Assembly (NCBI GenBank): GCA_003427395.1
Contig: BFEA01000222.1
Coordinates: 743,838-767,686, forward strand
Source: Chara braunii
Lineage: Eukaryota > Streptophyta > Charophyceae > Charales > Characeae
Direction of reading: 5' to 3'
DNA length: 23,849 nucleotides
Each line of letters opens with the position of its first letter. The stretch's first letter is position 1. Shown piece after piece: positions 19,901 through 23,849 of the stretch. A program made the translations under genes and the position numbers. Under the pieces are notes generated by a model. It was given only the letters and a program-made list of their open reading frames with translations. It had not been told where the DNA came from and ran no database searches.

Positions 19901-20510
19901 AAGTTTTAACTTATGAATTTTATTCAAAACAATGTTTTTTATTCTTTTTTGAATAATACAAATGCTAACTCAATCCTATACTCTAGGGATCCAGCACCTC
20001 CCTGCTTACAGCACCCCACCGAATATCGAAGGCTCCTTTTCGTTAGTGAGTACATCGTGGTCGATGAAAAGAAAATTACCAATCATGCAACAGACCAAAG
20101 GAGGAGCAAAACTGCACTTTTGGAGGAATATCACCAGGGCATGGAGATAAATTTTTCCCGCTAAGGTAAGAAAGTCACAAAACAAAGAGGAAATCCTCAG
20201 ACAACTCTTATTCTGCAACCCATGGATAACCGAGGACGAGGGAAAACCCTTTACGCTAACCACAAAAGACACAAGATGGGGAGCTTGGCTACAAAAAGGA
20301 ATATGGCAGGTGAAACATATAGGGATGACAACAAGAAAGAGTGGAAGGATGAGAAACAGCTCAGCAGCACACTCAAGGGATGCCACCGTTTAGCGAACAA
20401 CCCTATAACAAACAATTGCCAACATACCCCCAGAATGGATGTTACATGCCCAGTTGGGCGATGTACATAATAAACCGAGGATCCGCAATGTGATAAAAAG
20501 GACTGAATGG
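16996..20510 (+). pseudogene. LINE ORF2: APE endonuclease and reverse transcriptase
   Basis: ATG at 16996 is in frame with the endonuclease start MSWNVNGLATIL at 17122. Endonuclease landmarks are MACLHETHLT (QETH is usual; here Gln is His), LLAGDGNTT (GDFN usual) and LDHTPIFLNL near 17880 (the SDH-type motif). RT landmarks follow: KTPGLDGLSKEFW, NYRPITLLTVAYK, DQTVFIPGR, FDFEKAYDRVNWDFL (first catalytic Asp), MRQGDPLAAPIF and LFTDDLTLL with FTDD at 19293-19304. The C-terminal part has KVAWHYVTRNKSQGGLGPLD and, in another frame from about 20050, WGAWLQKGIWQV. Stops and frameshifts are frequent (stops at 17005, 17323, about 17370, 18216, 19098, 19383 and about 19668; shifts near 17700, 19530 and 19870). 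The enzyme would nick DNA and copy LINE RNA at the nick. Confidence 0.88.
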
Positions 20511-21173
20511 ACAATGCAGTGCAAGTGAAATCTCAACAAGTAGTGTACATTCTGATACATACAAAAATTGTGCTTTATAGCGCAATGGAAGACTTAGATA
20601 CGAGTCCTGACCTGAGCGGAACTGACCTCTCTCATGTAGTGCAAGACATCGTAGCGAAATGCTAGAATACCAATGACTTGTCCGATCAATGTTGCCGTGC
20701 AGATCAAACATACACCATCCTTATCACGAGGTGTGAAGGAGCCTGGCGCTACACACAGGAAGAATGCACCAGGTCCAGATCATGCACAGACGAAGAGGAG
20801 GGAGTCAGACGAAGAAGAGGGGGGAGAGATGGGAATGTCGTCACACCAAGTCTTCATTACAAGTCCCAAATAATCCCTCGTCAAATGTCTGAACCCCAAT
20901 GTCGAGTCTGGACCAAATGTCACCAATTCCGCTCTCTCGTAGTCTGCTGATGCAGTGAAGTCAGGTAGCAAGAGGGTGAGAAGAAGATGGCGGACTGAGA
21001 AGAGGAAGAAGAAGAACTCTCTCTCTCTCTCTCATGTGCCTTACTCACCTATGAAGATGTCGCTGTGCTGCAGGTACCTCGAAGACAAAGCTGGAGCTAT
21101 GGCGCTGCAGGTAAGTCTCCCTGGCCTCCGCCCAATCTCTCTCTCTCTCTCCGGTACTACTCTAGCTCCTACC
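20511..21173. other. Gene-free stretch with (CT)n microsatellites
   Basis: No coding region is supported. A purine-rich part with GAAGAGG words (about 20790-20840 and 20970-21015) precedes a CT run at 21017-21033. A second CT run lies at 21136-21151. Some of this may be the upstream part of the LTR-like segment that ends at 21791. Confidence 0.5.
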
Positions 21174-21278
21174 AGCGCCCAGCGCTGAAGACTACTGCTA
21201 ACGCTACTAGCGCCCAGCGCTGAAGACTACTGTTAACGCTACTAGCGCCCAGCGCTGAAGACTACTGCTAGCGGTACT
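21174..21278. repeat. 35-bp tandem repeat, three copies
   Basis: The phrase AGCGCCCAGCGCTGAAGAC recurs at 21174, 21209 and 21244, a period of 35 bases. Copies differ by few substitutions (for example CTGCTAAC against CTGTTAAC). AGCGCCCAGCGCT has a short internal inverted repeat. It lies upstream of a TATA-like box at 21411, where LTR enhancer repeats are often found. Confidence 0.85.
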
Positions 21279-21279
21279 A

Positions 21280-21791
21280 CTACTCCTGCAGTGCTCCTCC
21301 AGAGTGCTGTTGCCGAATCCTGAAGACTACCTCCTGCCTCCTGAACTGCACGTGAAGTGCCTGGGAAGTATGTAGGAACTATCTCCCGGCCTGCAGGGCG
21401 GGCCAGTCCTATATAGAGCTGGCCCGTCCAGGAGGCCACCCTTGCCAATTCCGAAACGTGCCAGACCCTGGCGTTGAAGCTCAACCAGGGGTTGTCTTGA
21501 AAACAGGTCCGAAATGGCCTGTGCTAAAACCTTGGTTTGTTGCCTGAGTTTCAGGGCGGGTCAAACTGATGAGGGCCTGACAACGGCCCTCAGTTTCAGG
21601 CTGAAAACACTCAGGGCCGGGAAGGCCCTAATTTAGCCTGAAACGACACAGGGCCTGTAGGCCCTTGTTTTCAGGCTTTCAGGCTGAAACGATACGGGGC
21701 CTGTAGGCCCTTGTTTTCAGGCTTTTGGCCTGAAAACGTCTAGGGCCTGAAAGGGGACCCGTGCAGCCTGTTGTAGGCGCAGCATGTAACA
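21280..21791 (+). repeat. LTR-like segment with TATA box, GGCC hairpins and 46-bp repeats
   Basis: CTATATAGAG lies near 21410. Downstream is a run of GGCC-centred inverted repeats, for example TGAGGGCC and GGCCCTCA separated by 7 bases at about 21567-21589. A 46-bp tandem repeat begins at 21643 and 21689 (GGGCCTGTAGGCCCTTG in both). TGTAACA at 21785-21791 is a likely terminus, matching 233-239. TGGATTCCAACC at 21793 could be a primer-binding site one base beyond. The left end was not found and may lie upstream in the CT-rich stretch. Confidence 0.4.
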
Positions 21792-21834
21792 ATGGATTCC
21801 AACCCTAAAAAATAATAGACAATGGGCAAGGGGG

Positions 21835-22098
21835 GACTGGGCGGTAATGATACACGCATTGTTACACAAGGAAAAGGCAGAAGGGAAATATAACTGGATC
21901 ACCTTTACTATGCACAGAGGACTCGCATAAAGACTACAGCAGGGTAAACAAAAATAGTGAAGGACAGGTCACAGTCAGAGATGGCAATCTCAGACAAGTA
22001 ATAGTAGTAGAAAATGACGAACTAAAGGAGTGGCACAATTCAGTACCAGAAAGAGGCTTTCACCCGCAGGCAACGTCTGAGGGCATATTCGCATCCTA
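21835..22098 (+). pseudogene. Short coding-like remnant, unidentified
   Basis: Two overlapping frames read like protein: DWAVMIHALLHKEKAEGKYN (from 21835) and, shifted, KDYSRVNKNSEGQ to LKEWHNSVPERGFHP, ending at a TAG at about 22098. Together they look like one frame broken by a shift near 21925. The charged, W-containing text fits a transposon polyprotein or a LINE C-terminus, but I recognise no domain. If 21785-21793 is an LTR end plus PBS, this would be the start of that element's internal region. Confidence 0.3.
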
Positions 22099-22816
22099 GG
22101 CCTCATTTGAATGTAAGCGGCCCCTCAGGGGCCCAGGGGGTACGAACAAAGAGGAAACATGGGAGAGAGAAGGACAAGTTAGAGTAGGTGAAAATACGGG
22201 AGCATGAACGCGGGTTACAAAGGAAGGCTTTATCGCAGGGGGCCGGAAGCAAATCAATGCCTGCCAATGTCCAAGATCGACTATTGGAGGTTGGGCGCAC
22301 AGGCGAGGGGTTTAGGGTTTAGGGTTTTATCGTAGATCTTCCAAAGGGGCAGGGAGGTGTGTGTGGAGGAAACAGGTCAGCAAGGATAACGAATGAGCTC
22401 TTTCTAGGGACAATGGCGCTATCTGGCAGACCTGGACTCCAGGTCTGAGAGGAAAGAGAGGGATAGGGCAAGCTGACAGTCAATCCTCCACCGCGGTGGA
22501 GCAATCAATGTTGTTCAGGGATCCTTCGGCCTGACGGAAGGAAGCGTGTGTGAGTGTTCTTGATGTAATGTATATTTTGACTTGCCGGTGGAATAGGAAC
22601 CGGACTGACGCTCCCCAGAATAGAAGCAGCCAGGACCATAAGGCCCTGTTTTTGTTTAAAAAAAATAAAAAAATAAAAAAATGACGAACTAACCCTTAAC
22701 AATCCACAAACAGCGCTATAAAATTTAGAAGTAGACCCAGCAGAATGGGCATGGAACATACTTGCGGAGCACTTAAGCGGTGCGCCGTGCGCCATGCGTT
22801 CACGGGTGATGTGTGC
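22099..22816. other. Gene-free stretch with TTTAGGG motif and A-rich tract
   Basis: No gene is supported. TTTAGGGTTTAGGGTTT at 22311-22327 is two and a half units of the plant telomere repeat. A small hairpin GGCCCC/GGGGCC lies near 22120. An A-rich tract at 22657-22681 could be a retroposon tail. Open frames here are short and unconvincing. Confidence 0.5.
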
Positions 22817-22843
22817 GCCTGTGCGCACTGAGCGCGCACAGGC
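22817..22843. repeat. Perfect 10-bp hairpin in GTGCGC-rich sequence
   Basis: GCCTGTGCGC at 22817-22826 and its exact reverse complement GCGCACAGGC at 22834-22843 enclose a 7-base loop. The surroundings (22780-22860) are unusually rich in alternating purine-pyrimidine GTGCGC words, which can adopt Z-DNA. Confidence 0.8.
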
Positions 22844-22897
22844 AGTGCGCTGGAGTGCGGCCAAGTGACCCCCATGCCAGCGCATCTGCGGATGTGC

Positions 22898-22933
22898 TTT
22901 TTTTTTTTTTTTGTGTGTGTGTGTGTGTGTGTG
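22898..22933. repeat. T15 plus (GT)10 microsatellite
   Basis: Fifteen Ts (22898-22912) run into about ten GT units (22913-22933). On the minus strand this is an (AC)n run followed by poly(A), an order sometimes left by retroposon tails. Confidence 0.9.
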
Positions 22934-23136
22934 CCGTTAAAACAGGCGTTTGTCTGCTCTGCCACGACACCATTCTCCTGACATTATCGGACCGAACAAA
23001 ATGCCTGTATCAACAGACACTATGGATTCTCGACAGAGGGCGTTTTGTTCAGCCCGATAGGCCCATTGCTTTTCCTTTTTTTTTTCTTATTTGTTTTTCT
23101 CTTATTTGGGAAACAGTTACAGCCTGTTTACTGACA

Positions 23137-23257
23137 GGGCCTCGCTCCACTGCTCTCCACATGCACAAAAAACCAAAATATGGCGGTGTATCTTTCCATG
23201 TTCTAGCGGAAGATTCATTCTCATTTTGCACATTTAGAGAGTGGTGGAGCGAGGGCC
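23137..23257 (-). mobile_element. MITE-like element, copy 1
   Basis: This 121-bp unit starts GGGCCTCGCTCCAC and ends GTGGTGGAGCGAGGGCC, giving terminal inverted repeats of about 12-18 bp. Its body contains the words TATGGCGGTGTATCTTTCCA and CTAGCGGAAGATTC. Copy 2 is its reverse complement over the whole length with few differences. No coding capacity is present, as in non-autonomous DNA transposons. No target duplication was recognised. Confidence 0.7.
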
Positions 23258-23273
23258 ATACAACGGTAGCCTT

Positions 23274-23390
23274 GGGCCTCGCTCCACCACTCTCCAAATG
23301 TTCAAAATGAGAATGAATCTTCCGCTAGAACATGGAAAGATACACCGCCATATTTTTTGTCTTTTGTGCATGAGTAGTGGAGCGAGGCCC
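23274..23390 (+). mobile_element. MITE-like element, copy 2, inverted to copy 1
   Basis: This 117-bp unit starts GGGCCTCGCTCC and ends with the exact reverse complement GGAGCGAGGCCC. It pairs with copy 1 across a 16-base spacer, so 23137-23390 could fold into a hairpin of more than 110 bp. The small differences (a T/C-rich indel near the TATTTT stretch and one near GAGTAGTGG) suggest two related insertions or an old duplication. Confidence 0.75.
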
Positions 23391-23502
23391 GGACTACAGC
23401 TGGACTTGAAGCTTACTTGCAGCCCTCATGTGACAGGCACTACAACGGACTTGTGTAGTTGTGAGAGGCCCTACGGATTCTGGCGGCAGGTAAGTTGTCA
23501 TA

Positions 23503-23594
23503 GGGCCTCACTCGACTACTCTCTAATTTGTGCATGAATCTTTCACTAGAACATGGAAAGATACATCGCCATATTTTTTGTCGTTTGTGCATGT
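23503..23594 (+). mobile_element. MITE-like element, copy 3, truncated
   Basis: GGGCCTCACTCGACTACTCTC opens a third, more diverged copy in the orientation of copy 2. It shares CACTAGAACATGGAAAGATA and CGCCATATTTTTTGTC. It breaks off at GTGCATGT, where TGCGAGG of an LTR begins, so about 20 bases including the right terminal repeat are missing. Confidence 0.7.
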
Positions 23595-23849
23595 TGCGAG
23601 GATCAGTGTCCTCGGTAGGCCTACGGGGCCCTGTCTGCAGCCTTACCCGCCCTAAGTGAAGGCGGGCCTGGCTTTTTGCAAGAGGCCCTCATCTGTCAAT
23701 TTCATATTTGGGGTCCAGGCAGTTGCGACGCGCCAGTTGGTTGAAAGAAACACAGGCCGAGTACCGAAGACATTTCCACGGCCTACCGGGCCTTTCCAAA
23801 GAATGCAGGCCCTGGGCGTGATTCGCAGCCTCATACAGAGACAGTTGGG
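23595..23849 (+). repeat. Start of a gypsy LTR related to the central element, cut by window end
   Basis: From TGCGAGG at 23595 the plus strand follows the minus-strand LTR of the central element: CCTCGGTA, then CGCCCTAAGTGAAGGCGGGCC (near-identical in both), GAGGCC, and CAGGCAGTTGCG followed by CAGTTGGTTGA. Between these blocks the sequence is diverged, so it is a different subfamily of the same LTR lineage, in the opposite orientation. Only about 255 bases are visible; whether a full element or a solo LTR follows is unknown. Confidence 0.75.

Larger units (their letters stand above)
13480..20510 (+). mobile_element. L1-like LINE retrotransposon, inactivated
   Basis: On the plus strand follow a repeat-bearing 5' region, ORF1 with a zinc knuckle, a middle ORF and ORF2 with an APE-type endonuclease and an L1-type reverse transcriptase. 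This is the plan of plant L1 elements, with an added ORF. ORFs 1, middle and 2 are mostly in the same frame register and follow each other closely. Fifteen or so stops and several frameshifts disable it. I found neither a clear poly(A) tail nor target duplications, so both ends are approximate; the 3' end may be truncated by the LTR-like material after 20,500. Confidence 0.88.

Noticed and set aside
21174-21278. CRISPR array
   Set aside because: The 35-bp units are directly contiguous without unique spacers, and there are no cas genes; this is a simple tandem repeat.
22813-23310. 165-codon open frame on the plus strand
   Set aside because: It runs through a hairpin, a T15/(GT)10 microsatellite (giving Phe and Cys-Val runs) and a MITE, so it cannot be a conserved gene.

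Overview
The window is eukaryotic nuclear DNA made almost entirely of decayed transposable elements. It holds no bacterial-style operons and no intact cellular gene. A plant or streptophyte-alga source is likely. The reasons are a chromovirus-type Ty3/gypsy element primed by an initiator-Met-like tRNA, a plant-type L1-like LINE with a zinc-knuckle ORF1, a U2 snRNA retrocopy and a short TTTAGGG tract. A large, repeat-rich charophyte genome would fit, but the species is inference.

Layout. Bases 1-3540 are a mosaic. It contains an LTR-like fragment (1-239), short internal duplications, one well-bounded exon-like segment (1583-1717) with good splice sites, a degenerate hammerhead-ribozyme-like core followed by an A-rich tail (about 1790-1867), an LTR-like promoter/polyadenylation segment (about 2200-2905), a 22-bp perfect palindrome, and a truncated U2 snRNA retropseudogene with 16-bp direct repeats (3415-3543). 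Bases 3544-4568 hold no recognisable gene.

Bases 4569-13462 are one complete but dead Ty3/gypsy element on the minus strand. Its two LTRs (12528-13462 and 4569-5552) are about 95% identical by a rough hand count. PBS, PPT and a 4-bp ATAT target duplication are visible. The gene order is gag, protease, reverse transcriptase, RNase H, integrase with a GPY/F-like motif, then a chromodomain-like tail. It is broken by 13 in-frame stops and several frameshifts. Nine of the 13 stops are TAG at positions where CAG (Gln) fits, which is what C-to-T deamination at methylated CHG sites would leave. The downstream LTR carries a 49-bp tandem duplication with the window's only N at its junction, probably an assembly scar.

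Bases about 13480-20510 are a plus-strand L1-like LINE. It has a 5' region with three copies of a short hairpin motif, ORF1 with a CCHC-like knuckle and acidic tail, a 225-bp tandem duplication, an unfamiliar middle ORF, and ORF2 with endonuclease and reverse transcriptase. All ORFs are interrupted.

Bases 20510-23849 hold a 35-bp tandem repeat, an LTR-like segment with GGCC hairpins, a 46-bp tandem repeat and a possible PBS, a short coding-like remnant, microsatellites and a strong hairpin. They also hold three copies of a small MITE-like foldback element, two of them head to head. The third copy is cut by the start of another LTR (23595 to window end) that is related to the LTRs of the central gypsy element.

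The parts do not work together as a pathway. What can be read is a history: LINE machinery (possibly also the source of the U2 retrocopy), LTR-element insertion, then mutation dominated by C-to-T changes.
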